From: Lachnospiraceae bacterium
GTDB taxonomy: Bacteria; Bacillota; Clostridia; Lachnospirales; Lachnospiraceae
Length of the DNA: 64,000 bases
Direction of reading: 5' to 3'
Assembly (NCBI GenBank): GCA_900751995.1
Contig: CAADTP010000067.1
Location: 41,620 to 105,619 of the forward strand
Shown here one piece after another: positions 18,491 through 26,248 of this stretch. Made by a program: the position numbers and the translations under genes. Position 1 is the stretch's first letter. Each line of letters opens with the position of its first letter. Below the pieces are notes generated by a model that saw only the letters and a program-made list of their open reading frames with translations, did no database searches and was not told the origin of the DNA.

Positions 18491-18536
18491 AAAAAGAGGG
18501 AAACCATACAGAAGATTTCTGTACAGTTTCCCTTTT
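18491..18536. terminator. Bidirectional terminator between pdxK and the ABC exporter
   Basis: AGGGAAAC (18497-18504) pairs with GTTTCCCT (18526-18533), continued by TACAGAA/TTCTGTA inside. A-rich sequence on the left and TTTT on the right serve the two convergent transcripts. Confidence 0.85.
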
Positions 18537-18546
18537 GCGTTATTTA

Positions 18547-19278
18547 TTAAAGATTCTTTTTCTTATAGATAAACCAGGATGCGATCGCTGTAAATACCAG
18601 AAGATAGGCAAGCAGGAGCACAATCCCTGAAAATGCAAATCCTTCACCGGCAGAAATGCTTCGGATCAGATGACTGGTCTGGGAAAGCGGAAGTGCAGAT
18701 ACAAACTTTCCGATAAACCCGGGAAGCTTTTCTGTGGAGAAGAAGGTGTTGCACAGATAAGCCATCGGCATGATGATGTAGTTGGAAAAACGCGGTACGT
18801 CTGCATGGTTTTTGGCGAGGAAAGAAACCACGACGCCTATTGCAGAAAAAACAGCTCCGTTTAAAAACATCACCAGAAAAGACCATCCGTTAAAAATAAG
18901 TCCGGTATCGATCGGCAGAGTCAGGATCAGGATCACACCTCCGGCATAGAATCCACGAAGGCTTCCGCCGATGATCTGCCCTGCGATAAACTGCCACAGA
19001 GGCGTCGGTGAGATCATGACCTGATCAAAGGCCTTCTCGTATAATCTCTGGACATTCAGATTCTGGGCAATGGCATTGAAGCTTCCGTTCATCGTTGTCA
19101 GAGATACGACACCCGGGATAAGGAAATTCAGGTACGGCTGTCCGTGGGACGTTGTCTGGATTCCCATTCCGAACACAACAAGATACATCAGAGGTGCGAT
19201 CATGGCCGCCAGTGTGATCTTGTAGAAATCTCTGCGGAATTCCACCCATTTTTCCCATAAAATTGTTATAATTCCCAT
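18547..19278 (-). CDS. ABC-2 type exporter permease
   Basis: The 243-residue protein has about six membrane segments and the ABC2_membrane (DrrB/NodJ-like) pattern, including FNAIAQNLNVQRLYEKAFDQVMISPTPLWQF and LPLSQTSHLIRSISAG. It would form the membrane part of an exporter with the ATPase encoded immediately upstream (11-base gap). The substrate is unknown. Both genes are cotranscribed with cbiL, whose coding sequence overlaps the ATPase gene by four bases. A link to corrinoids or cobalt is suggested only by this position. Confidence 0.85.
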   Translation of the reverse strand: MGIITILWEKWVEFRRDFYKITLAAMIAPLMYLVVFGMGIQTTSHGQPYLNFLIPGVVSLTTMNGSFNAIAQNLNVQRLYEKAFDQVMISPTPLWQFIAGQIIGGSLRGFYAGGVILILTLPIDTGLIFNGWSFLVMFLNGAVFSAIGVVVSFLAKNHADVPRFSNYIIMPMAYLCNTFFSTEKLPGFIGKFVSALPLSQTSHLIRSISAGEGFAFSGIVLLLAYLLVFTAIASWFIYKKKNL

Positions 19279-19289
19279 TTGCTCCTCCT

Positions 19290-20135
19290 TTATGACGGCA
19301 TCAGATGACGGCCTGCCCGCTCCACAAAAACATCTTCCAGAGTGGTTTCACGAAGAGAAGCCTGTCCTGTAAGGGAGGACAGAAAGGCGATGGCCTCCTG
19401 ACGGCTGTGGAAATAATGGCTTACAGTACTTCCGTCAGCACCCGGTTCATCGACTGTGTAGGCCCCGAGACTTTCGATCAGACCGGTAGGAGTATTGATT
19501 TCTTCCAGTTTACCGTGATCCATCAGAGCTACGCGGTTGCAGAGATTCTGTGCTTCTTCCATATAGTGTGTGGTCAGAAGAATCGTCAGGTTTTTGCCGT
19601 TCAGCTTGCGCAGAAGATTCCACATCTGTCGTCTGGAAAGCGCGTCCATTCCGGCAGTCGGCTCATCGAGGAGAAGGATCTCCGGGTCCGTCAGAAGTGC
19701 ACGGCAGACCATCAGTTTGCGCTTCATACCACCGGAAAGTTTGCGGACGGTACGCTTACGGAATTTAAGCAGGTCACAGAACTCCAGAAGTTCTTCTGTT
19801 CGCTTCCGGATCTCCTTGCGAGGCATGAAATAAAGCCTTCCCTGATATTCCATGATCTCGTCCATGGTCATATCCTGGCGCATGGAATACTCCTGAGTGA
19901 TCACGCTGATCTTGCGTTTCAGATCCGGACGGTTTCTCTTCAGTGTCTGGCCATCGATCAGGATCTCCCCTTTTGTGGGAAGGAGCAGGGTGGATAAAAG
20001 ACTGATCGTCGTTGTTTTTCCTGCGCCGTTTGGACCGAGGAGACCAAAAAATTCTCCGGTTTCGATCGTAAGGTTCAGGGAATCCACAGCAGTGAAATCA
20101 TCAAAGGTCTTGGTCAGATTTCTGGTTTCGATCAT
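19290..20135 (-). CDS. ABC transporter ATP-binding protein (DrrA/CcmA type)
   Basis: This nucleotide-binding subunit of the exporter has Walker A GPNGAGKTTT (about 35-44), a QEYS Q-loop region, the signature LSGGMKRKL, and Walker B with LLLDEPTAGMD. A C-terminal extension of about 60 residues is typical of ATPases paired with ABC-2 permeases. Length is 281 residues. The start overlaps the cbiL stop by four bases, so translation is coupled to a cobalamin gene. Family membership is certain; the substrate is not. Confidence 0.9.
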   Translation of the reverse strand: MIETRNLTKTFDDFTAVDSLNLTIETGEFFGLLGPNGAGKTTTISLLSTLLLPTKGEILIDGQTLKRNRPDLKRKISVITQEYSMRQDMTMDEIMEYQGRLYFMPRKEIRKRTEELLEFCDLLKFRKRTVRKLSGGMKRKLMVCRALLTDPEILLLDEPTAGMDALSRRQMWNLLRKLNGKNLTILLTTHYMEEAQNLCNRVALMDHGKLEEINTPTGLIESLGAYTVDEPGADGSTVSHYFHSRQEAIAFLSSLTGQASLRETTLEDVFVERAGRHLMPS

Positions 20136-20818
20136 TTCTTCTCCTTTGCAATGATCAGGGAATAATAACCTGCATCATCCGGAATTTCCTCAACACTTCT
20201 GTAGATGTGTTCCTGCGGCATACCACAGTTTTCGACCATCAGGACATCGCGGCCGCTCTTTGCAAGGATTTCCTTGACCTGATTCATTTTTTTGCCGGAT
20301 TTCATAAGAACGTAATTTCCGGATTCACTGAGATCGTTGTCAAGACGATGTACAGCCGGTACGATATGAAGCTGTTCGTTCCATTCAGAAAGAGAAACGT
20401 TCAGACGGGCAGCGGCAGCACAGAAAGAGGTGATTCCGCTTACAAGCTCTGTGTGATATCCGTCTGCCTCCACACGATGCTGGAGATAGGAGAAGGTAGA
20501 ATATACACAAGGATCTCCAAGAGTCAGGAAAACAACGTTTTTGCCCTGATCAAGACAGGCTTCCAGTGCTTTGGCTCCCTTTTCATGATTTTCCTCCAGT
20601 TCTTTTGCATCATGTGTCATTGGCATATAGATCGGAAGAAGTTCCTTGTCTGCCAGTTCAGGCACTGCCTGGACTGCAATCTTGTAGGCAACCGTGTCTT
20701 TGACATCTGCACCTGGTACAGCAATGATCTCATTCTCGCGGATCATGCGGGCCGCTTTCAGTGTCATTAATTCCGGATCTCCAGGTCCGACTCCTACGCC
20801 ATATAATGTTCCTTTCAT
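20132..20818 (-). CDS. cbiL: Cobalt-factor II C20-methyltransferase
   Basis: CbiL adds the C20 methyl to cobalt-factor II, the step after cobalt insertion. GTLYGVGVGPGDPELMTLKA at the N terminus is the CbiL/CobI form of the methylase motif. LTLGDPCVYSTFSYLQ and VSGITSFCAAAARLN follow. The length of 228 residues is normal. AGGAGG precedes the start. The gene is missing from the main operon and lies instead at the head of a three-gene unit with an ABC exporter, under its own consensus-like promoter. Confidence 0.93.
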   Translation of the reverse strand: MKGTLYGVGVGPGDPELMTLKAARMIRENEIIAVPGADVKDTVAYKIAVQAVPELADKELLPIYMPMTHDAKELEENHEKGAKALEACLDQGKNVVFLTLGDPCVYSTFSYLQHRVEADGYHTELVSGITSFCAAAARLNVSLSEWNEQLHIVPAVHRLDNDLSESGNYVLMKSGKKMNQVKEILAKSGRDVLMVENCGMPQEHIYRSVEEIPDDAGYYSLIIAKEKK

Positions 20819-20888
20819 TGGTAAAAAACCTCCTGTTTATACTAAAAAATTTGATAATGTAAAAATGTAAATCAGTCACATTCTTTTT

Positions 20889-20917
20889 ATTATACTAGAA
20901 TCGCATAGGGTTTGCAA
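20889..20917 (-). promoter_or_regulatory. Promoter of the cbiL-exporter operon
   Basis: Read on the minus strand: TTGCAA (20917-20912), a 17-bp spacer, and TATAAT (20894-20889). The leader to the cbiL start is about 65 bases, too short for a cobalamin riboswitch. Confidence 0.8.
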
Positions 20918-20946
20918 TGTATGATTTGCTGTGTTATAGTATTTCT

Positions 20947-20973
20947 GTTACTGTGAACGGAGTGAACAGTAAC
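20947..20973. repeat. Dispersed palindromic repeat, copy 1
   Basis: GTTACTGT (20947-20954) and ACAGTAAC (20966-20973) form a perfect 8-bp stem around GAACGGAGTGA. A third arm (TTACTGT) follows directly. Related copies occur at 21583-21600 and 61383-61408. Confidence 0.7.
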
Positions 20974-21021
20974 TTACTGTTGTAACGTATTTCTTAACGA
21001 AAAGAAACGGAGTTTAGGGTA

Positions 21022-21573
21022 ATGCATAAATGTAGGAAAATTTTGGCAGTCTGTTCTCTGGCAGCACTTTTATCTGCCGATGTTATGCCGTCTGTCTGTC
21101 TGGCAGCACAGAATACCGCGGGAACAGAGGCTGTTGAATTTAACAGCGAAGATGGAGAATATTCTATCCAGGTGGATCTCGAGGGAGGAAGCGGAAAAGC
21201 AAGCGTGACGTCTCCGACACTGTTTACTGTGGAGGACGGACACGGGTATGCCAGGATCCAGTGGAGCAGTTCCAATTATGATTATATGATCGTGGATGGA
21301 GAGAAGTATTTGCCGACGAATGAGGAGGGAATGAATTCCGTGTTTGAGATCCCGATCCTTGCACTGGATGAGCCAGTGTCGGTGATCGCAGACACGACAG
21401 CGATGGGAGCACCCCATGAGATTGACTATACGCTGACTTTTTATTCGGATTCTATCGGTTCCAAGAGTCAGCTTCCGCAGGAAGCAGCCAAGAGAGTGGT
21501 CGCAGTTGCAATGGCGATCATTGTAGGCGGAGGAATTCTGAATTATTTTGTCAATAAGCGGAGAAGATGCTGA
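21022..21573 (+). CDS. Small secreted or membrane-anchored protein of unknown function
   Basis: I do not recognise a family. The 183-residue protein starts with a signal peptide (about 1-30: CRKILAVCSLAALLSADVMP, with a likely cleavage near CLAA). A mature region of about 120 residues is acidic and beta-rich in appearance. Near the C terminus a hydrophobic segment (VVAVAMAIIVGGGILNYFV) is followed by a basic tail NKRRRC. This is the layout of a membrane-anchored surface protein without a sortase motif. The start has a GGAG-like site (ACGGAG) and the gene is preceded and followed by copies of a palindromic repeat. It sits directly upstream of the adenylation-decarboxylase cassette, but no functional link is shown. 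Confidence 0.65.
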   Translation: MHKCRKILAVCSLAALLSADVMPSVCLAAQNTAGTEAVEFNSEDGEYSIQVDLEGGSGKASVTSPTLFTVEDGHGYARIQWSSSNYDYMIVDGEKYLPTNEEGMNSVFEIPILALDEPVSVIADTTAMGAPHEIDYTLTFYSDSIGSKSQLPQEAAKRVVAVAMAIIVGGGILNYFVNKRRRC

Positions 21574-21582
21574 TGCGTGGAT

Positions 21583-21600
21583 AACGGAATGAACAGTAAC
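21583..21600. repeat. Dispersed palindromic repeat, degraded copy 2
   Basis: AACGGAATGAACAGTAAC matches the right-hand part of copy 1 at 20947-20973 with one difference in this stretch. The left arm has decayed. Confidence 0.5.
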
Positions 21601-21719
21601 GAGTTTTCTGTATAAAAAAATTCCGAACATCATGAAATTTAAGAAATTATTCAGAAAATAGTAATATTATTATGTGAAAATGTTTTTAGATGTTTTTAGT
21701 AAAGGCAGGTGAATAAGTA

Positions 21720-23240
21720 ATGGATAATATATTGAAATATCTGGAAAAGACAGCTGAGAGATTTCCTGATAAAACAGCAGTGGATGATGGGACAGTACAG
21801 TTTACCTATCAGGAACTTCTGGATAAGGCGAGACACTTTGGCCTTTCTTTTCTGGATAAGACAATGCCGGGAAGACCTGTTGCGATCCTCAGAGAAAAAA
21901 GCTCAGAGGTCCTTGCAGCTATGTTTGGTATAGTCTATGCCGGATGCTTTTATGTAATGATCGATCCGGAGCAGCCACTGGAGAGACTGAAGGATATCTT
22001 AAGTGTCCTCAAGACGGATCTGGTGCTTACAGACAGTACATATAAGAACCAGCTTGAGGATGCCGGTTATCAGGGAGAAATTTATCTTCTGGATCAGGAA
22101 CGTACAGAGGCATCTCTTACAGAACAGGATGTCGAGAAGCTGATGGAGAGACGTTCTACGGCGGACAGTACAGATCTTCTATATGGAATTTTTACCTCAG
22201 GTTCTACAGGCAAACCGAAGTGTGTGGCAGTCAGCCAGCAGGCCGTGGTAGATTTCATTGGTCATTTTACAAAGCAGTTTGAGATCACAGACCAGGATCG
22301 TATTGCGAATCAGGCACCGTTTGACTTTGATGTTTCTGTAAAGGATATTTATTCTGCGATCACGACAGGAGCAACACTGGTACTGGTACCGAAGCGTCTG
22401 TTTTCTCTTCCGCCGAGGCTTCTAGATTATCTCTGCGATAAGAAGGTGACCGTTATGGTATGGGCAGTTTCTGCACTTTGTCTGATTTCTTCCCTCAAGG
22501 GACTGAAATATAAGATTCCCGAGGATGCCAGGATCATCATGTTCAGCGGTGAAGTCATGCCGGTGAAACAGATGCGGCTCTGGCAGCAGGCTCTGCCGCA
22601 GACAAAATTCATCAATCTGTACGGGCCATCTGAAATTACCTGTAACTGTACCTGGTATCCGGTAGAACGGGAATTTCAGGACGGAGAGGTGATTCCGGCA
22701 GGCAGGGCGTTTGACGGAAGAACCGTATTTCTTCTTGATGAGACGGGAGCAGACATCACAGAATCCGGTAAGACCGGTGAAATCTGTGTTGCCGGTGAGT
22801 CTCTGGCTGATGGTTATTATCACAACGAAGAGGAAACAGCTCGAAGATTTGTCACAGGAGCAGTTCCGGGCGAAACAGGAAACACAAGATTTTACCGTAC
22901 AGGTGATCTTGGGTATTTTGGCGAGGATGAGAATCTTTATTTTGCCGGACGAAAAGATTTCCAGATCAAGCATATGGGTCACAGGATCGAACTTGAGGAA
23001 ATCGAAAGAGCATTTGAGAAGCTTGACGGAGTTTCAAGATGCTGCTGTCTGTTCGATACAAAACGCAATAAGCTCCTGGGATTTTATACCGGTGACATGG
23101 ATGAGAAGGAAGTTCATCAGGAACTCAAGCGTTTCCTTCCGGTCTATATGATTCCGGCCAAGATCCGCAGGATTGAGGAAATGCCTCTCAACAAAAATGG
23201 TAAGATTGACCGTAAATATCTTGCACAGGAGTGGAGCTGA
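21720..23240 (+). CDS. Amino acid adenylation enzyme (DltA/NRPS A-domain-like), first gene of a dlt-like cassette
   Basis: This 506-residue ANL-superfamily enzyme should activate an amino acid as aminoacyl-AMP and load it on the carrier protein encoded three genes on. Core motifs: GIFTSGSTGKPKCVAVSQ (A3), NQAPFDFDVSVKD (A4), LYGPSEITCNCTW (A5), YRTGDLGYF (A7), and PLNKNGKIDRKYL with the catalytic lysine (A10). Aligned by hand to the specificity-code positions, the pocket reads roughly D-V-K-S-M-S-L-C-N-K. Asp235 is kept, so the substrate has an alpha-amino group. Lys at 239 and Asn at 331 differ from the D-alanine enzyme DltA and would suit an acidic or polar side chain. This is inference. 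It is probably not ordinary DltA, because a decarboxylase gene follows with one overlapping base. Confidence 0.85.
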   Translation: MDNILKYLEKTAERFPDKTAVDDGTVQFTYQELLDKARHFGLSFLDKTMPGRPVAILREKSSEVLAAMFGIVYAGCFYVMIDPEQPLERLKDILSVLKTDLVLTDSTYKNQLEDAGYQGEIYLLDQERTEASLTEQDVEKLMERRSTADSTDLLYGIFTSGSTGKPKCVAVSQQAVVDFIGHFTKQFEITDQDRIANQAPFDFDVSVKDIYSAITTGATLVLVPKRLFSLPPRLLDYLCDKKVTVMVWAVSALCLISSLKGLKYKIPEDARIIMFSGEVMPVKQMRLWQQALPQTKFINLYGPSEITCNCTWYPVEREFQDGEVIPAGRAFDGRTVFLLDETGADITESGKTGEICVAGESLADGYYHNEEETARRFVTGAVPGETGNTRFYRTGDLGYFGEDENLYFAGRKDFQIKHMGHRIELEEIERAFEKLDGVSRCCCLFDTKRNKLLGFYTGDMDEKEVHQELKRFLPVYMIPAKIRRIEEMPLNKNGKIDRKYLAQEWS

Positions 23241-24421
23241 TGGAAATGCAGACAAAAGAGCTGCGCAAGGCAGCAGAATTTGGGACACCTTTATATGTGT
23301 TTCATGAAGAAGAATTAAGAGAAACTACCAGGCGTCTTGAGAATACACTGGGAAAGGCGGCAGGTCTCTGTTATGCAATGAAGGCAAATCCGTTTCTTGT
23401 AAAGGTGATGGAGCAGCTTGTAGACCGTATCGAGGTGTGTTCCATGGGTGAATTTGCAATCTGCGAGGAGCAGGGCATTGCACCGGAGAAGATATTAGTG
23501 TCCGGTGTCCTCAAAAAACCCGGGAAGCTGAATGCGGTTCTGGACAAGTATGGAAATGCGTGTCTGTACACAGCCGAATCCCTGCAGCAGTTTGAACTTC
23601 TGAAAACATGGGCAATGGAACATGAACAGGAAATTTCTGTTTTTCCGAGACTGACCAGTGGAAACCAGTTTGGAATGGATCAGAAGACGATCGAGGGACT
23701 GATCGAACACAGAGCGGAATATCCGTTTCTCAGGATCCGTGGCATCCACTATTTCTCCGGCACACAGAAGCGTTCTGTCAGCAAAATCCAGAAAGAACTG
23801 GAAAAGCTGGATGTTTTTCTCGGTGAACTGAAAGAGAAATACGCATTTGAGCCAGAAGAACTGGAATATGGTCCGGGATTGCCGGTTTCCTATTTTGATC
23901 CGTCCAGGGCAGTCGGTGAGGATGGTCTTATGGAGATCGTACAGACACTGGAGCAGATGAAATTCTCGGGAAGGGTCACTCTTGAGATGGGAAGAGCCTT
24001 TGCGGCAGACTGCGGATATTATCTTACAAAGATCATGGATGTCAAATCCAGTGATGACAAAAACTACTGCATCACAGACGGCGGGATCCACCAGCTTAAT
24101 TATGACGGACAGATCAGAGGAATGTATGAGCCGCCGATGGAGATTCTTGCAGAGAAGAGACAGGGAGAAGAGAAGAACTGGACAATCTGCGGAAGTCTCT
24201 GTACCGTGAATGACATTATGGTACAGAAGCTGGCTCTTACAGAGCCAAAAGAGGGAGACATTCTGGTATTTAAGAAAACCGGAGCCTACTCTTCTATGGA
24301 GGGGATGCTGCTGTTTCTGAGCCACAGTCTTCCAAGGATCCTTTTGTATAATGAAGAAGAAGGATTCAGACAGATAAGAAAAGCTTATCAGACTTATAAA
24401 TGGAATATGGAGGAAAACTAA
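23240..24421 (+). CDS. Fold-type III PLP-dependent amino acid decarboxylase (LysA/BtrK-like) of the dlt-like cassette
   Basis: The 393-residue protein has the alanine-racemase-like barrel and C-terminal domain of the LysA family. The PLP lysine is K48 in CYAMKANPFLVKV. EMGRAFAADCGYY corresponds to the EPGR region, and CGSLCTVND to the active-site Cys loop (CGPxCESxD in diaminopimelate decarboxylase). The changed residues (Met for Pro, TVN for ESx, and DGGIHQLNYDGQ in place of DAGMNDLIRP) argue against a housekeeping diaminopimelate decarboxylase. BtrK, which decarboxylates glutamate bound to the carrier protein BtrI, is the closest functional model I can name. The start at 23240 overlaps the previous stop (TGATG) and has AGGAG eight bases upstream. 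The substrate may be free or carrier-bound. Confidence 0.82.
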   Translation: MEMQTKELRKAAEFGTPLYVFHEEELRETTRRLENTLGKAAGLCYAMKANPFLVKVMEQLVDRIEVCSMGEFAICEEQGIAPEKILVSGVLKKPGKLNAVLDKYGNACLYTAESLQQFELLKTWAMEHEQEISVFPRLTSGNQFGMDQKTIEGLIEHRAEYPFLRIRGIHYFSGTQKRSVSKIQKELEKLDVFLGELKEKYAFEPEELEYGPGLPVSYFDPSRAVGEDGLMEIVQTLEQMKFSGRVTLEMGRAFAADCGYYLTKIMDVKSSDDKNYCITDGGIHQLNYDGQIRGMYEPPMEILAEKRQGEEKNWTICGSLCTVNDIMVQKLALTEPKEGDILVFKKTGAYSSMEGMLLFLSHSLPRILLYNEEEGFRQIRKAYQTYKWNMEEN

Positions 24422-24423
24422 CA

Positions 24424-24651
24424 ATGGAAACTTTACTTGAGATTTTAAATGATATTGATGATACTGTAGACTGGGAAAACGAAACTGCTCTGATCGATGA
24501 CCGTATTCTGGATTCCTTTGGTGTGATCAGCCTGATCTCTGAACTGGAAGATCAGTTCGAGGTTGAGATTGATGCATCCGAGATCGTTCCGGAAAACTTT
24601 AACTCCGCAGATGCCATGTGGAAGATGATCCAGAGATTACAGGAGAATTAA
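24424..24651 (+). CDS. Acyl carrier protein (DltC-like) of the cassette
   Basis: The 75-residue acidic protein has the four-helix carrier pattern with the phosphopantetheine serine at residue 31 in ILDSFGVISLISELEDQF. It would hold the activated, possibly decarboxylated, amino acid as a thioester. An ATG at 24400 is in frame but lies inside the decarboxylase gene. The ATG at 24424 has GGAGGA upstream and the normal carrier length. The MBOAT gene starts one base after its stop. DltC has the same place in dlt operons. Confidence 0.88.
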   Translation: METLLEILNDIDDTVDWENETALIDDRILDSFGVISLISELEDQFEVEIDASEIVPENFNSADAMWKMIQRLQEN

Positions 24652-24652
24652 T

Positions 24653-26248
24653 ATGGGTCTGGCATATCATACAGAGTTATATCTGTTTGTATTTTTGCCG
24701 CTGGTAGTTCTCGTATATCATTTTTCATCACAAAAGATGCGCAGAGCAGTTCTGATCCTGGCGGGATATCTTTTTTTCTGGTCCTTCAGCCGGTGGATGG
24801 TGCTATATCTGATCGCTGTTTCAGGACTGATCTACGGCGCAGGGCGTTGGATGGAGCACCTGAAGGAAACTGGCAGAGCTAGGGCTAAGGAGTTTCCTTC
24901 CAAAGAACGTTCTGCCATAAAAAAACAGTACAAAGCAAAAGAAAAGAGAGTACTTATGGCCGGGATCATTATTTTACTTGGAATCCTGGCCTATTTAAAA
25001 TACTGTAATTTCTTTATTCAGAACATGAACAGAATCGCCATGGCAGCAGGGAAGGACTTTTACCTGGAACCACAGAAGCTTCTTATTCCTATCGGTATTT
25101 CCTTTTATACACTTGAGGCAATCGGCTATATGGCCGATGTATACTGGGGCAGGATCAAAGCGGAGCATAACTGGGCGAAGGTGGCACTTTTCCTTGGATT
25201 CTTTCCACAGATTATGGAGGGACCGATCAGCAGCTGGAAGGATACAGCAGATGCTCTCTGGGAATGCAGACCGGTTCAGAGCCAGAATCTTGTAAAGGGA
25301 ATTGTCCGTATTGCATGGGGAATGTTCAAAAAGATCGTGGTTGCAGACAGACTTTCTGTTGTGGTGACAGCGATTTTTGACAGCTATACAGACTACCATG
25401 GCGTGATGATCATAGTTGCCGCCATCGCCTATACGCTTCAGCTTTATATGGAGTTTTCCGGCTGTATGGATATCGTTATCGGAAGTGGAAATTTATTCGG
25501 CGTAGACCTTCCGGAGAACTTCAGGCAGCCGTTTTTTTCAGGAAATGCCTCAGAATTCTGGAGAAGATGGCATATTACCCTTGGTGCATGGCTTAAAGCC
25601 TATGTCTTTTATCCTGTTTCGGTTTCCGGTCTGGTAAAGAAGTGGAATCATTTTGCAAGAAAACATTTCGGGAAATATCTGACCAAGATGGGTATTTTTG
25701 CCATGACATTATTCCCGGTATGGATGTGCAATGGCTTATGGCATGGGGCACAGTGGAATTACATTCTTTATGGAATGTATTATTTTGTGATCCTTCTGGC
25801 AGGAGAGGCAGTTTCCCCGGTTCGTGAGAAGGTTCTTGACAGATTTCATCTGGACTGTAAGGCGTTGTACTGGAGAGTACCGCAGATTCTGAAGACATGG
25901 GTGATCATTTTTACCGGCGAAATGTTTTTCAGGGCAAATGGAGCAGCAGCCGGATTTCATATGTTCCGGAGTATTTTTCATGGGTTTGAATTCTACAGAC
26001 TCTGGGATGGAACACTTCTTGGCCTTGGTCTGAATGCAGCGGATCTTATGGCAGCTGGTTTTGGGATCCTTGTTGTTGCTGTGGCAGATATACTAAAAGA
26101 AAGGAAACTGCTGAACTGGGATAAACTGCAGGAAATGAAGTTCCCGGTGCGCTGGATGCTTTATTATGCTCTGATTTTTGTAGTGATAGTATTGGGCGCT
26201 TATGGTACGGGTTATCAGCAGGTTGATTTGATCTATGCAGGATTTTAA
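24653..26248 (+). CDS. MBOAT-family membrane O-acyltransferase (DltB/AlgI-like)
   Basis: The 531-residue membrane protein (about eleven hydrophobic segments) should move the acyl or aminoacyl group from the carrier protein across the membrane to an extracellular acceptor. MBOAT hallmarks: GFFPQIMEGPISSW, FWRRWHITLGAWLKAYVFYPVS, and WMCNGLWHGAQWNYILYG with the catalytic histidine, plus FRANGAAAGFHMF. A charged stretch near residues 75-100 (KERSAIKKQYKAKEKR) is probably cytoplasmic. The length and motifs fit the AlgI/DltB branch. Cotranscription with a carrier protein, as in dlt, suggests that the donor is a thioester, not acetyl-CoA. Confidence 0.9.
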   Translation: MGLAYHTELYLFVFLPLVVLVYHFSSQKMRRAVLILAGYLFFWSFSRWMVLYLIAVSGLIYGAGRWMEHLKETGRARAKEFPSKERSAIKKQYKAKEKRVLMAGIIILLGILAYLKYCNFFIQNMNRIAMAAGKDFYLEPQKLLIPIGISFYTLEAIGYMADVYWGRIKAEHNWAKVALFLGFFPQIMEGPISSWKDTADALWECRPVQSQNLVKGIVRIAWGMFKKIVVADRLSVVVTAIFDSYTDYHGVMIIVAAIAYTLQLYMEFSGCMDIVIGSGNLFGVDLPENFRQPFFSGNASEFWRRWHITLGAWLKAYVFYPVSVSGLVKKWNHFARKHFGKYLTKMGIFAMTLFPVWMCNGLWHGAQWNYILYGMYYFVILLAGEAVSPVREKVLDRFHLDCKALYWRVPQILKTWVIIFTGEMFFRANGAAAGFHMFRSIFHGFEFYRLWDGTLLGLGLNAADLMAAGFGILVVAVADILKERKLLNWDKLQEMKFPVRWMLYYALIFVVIVLGAYGTGYQQVDLIYAGF

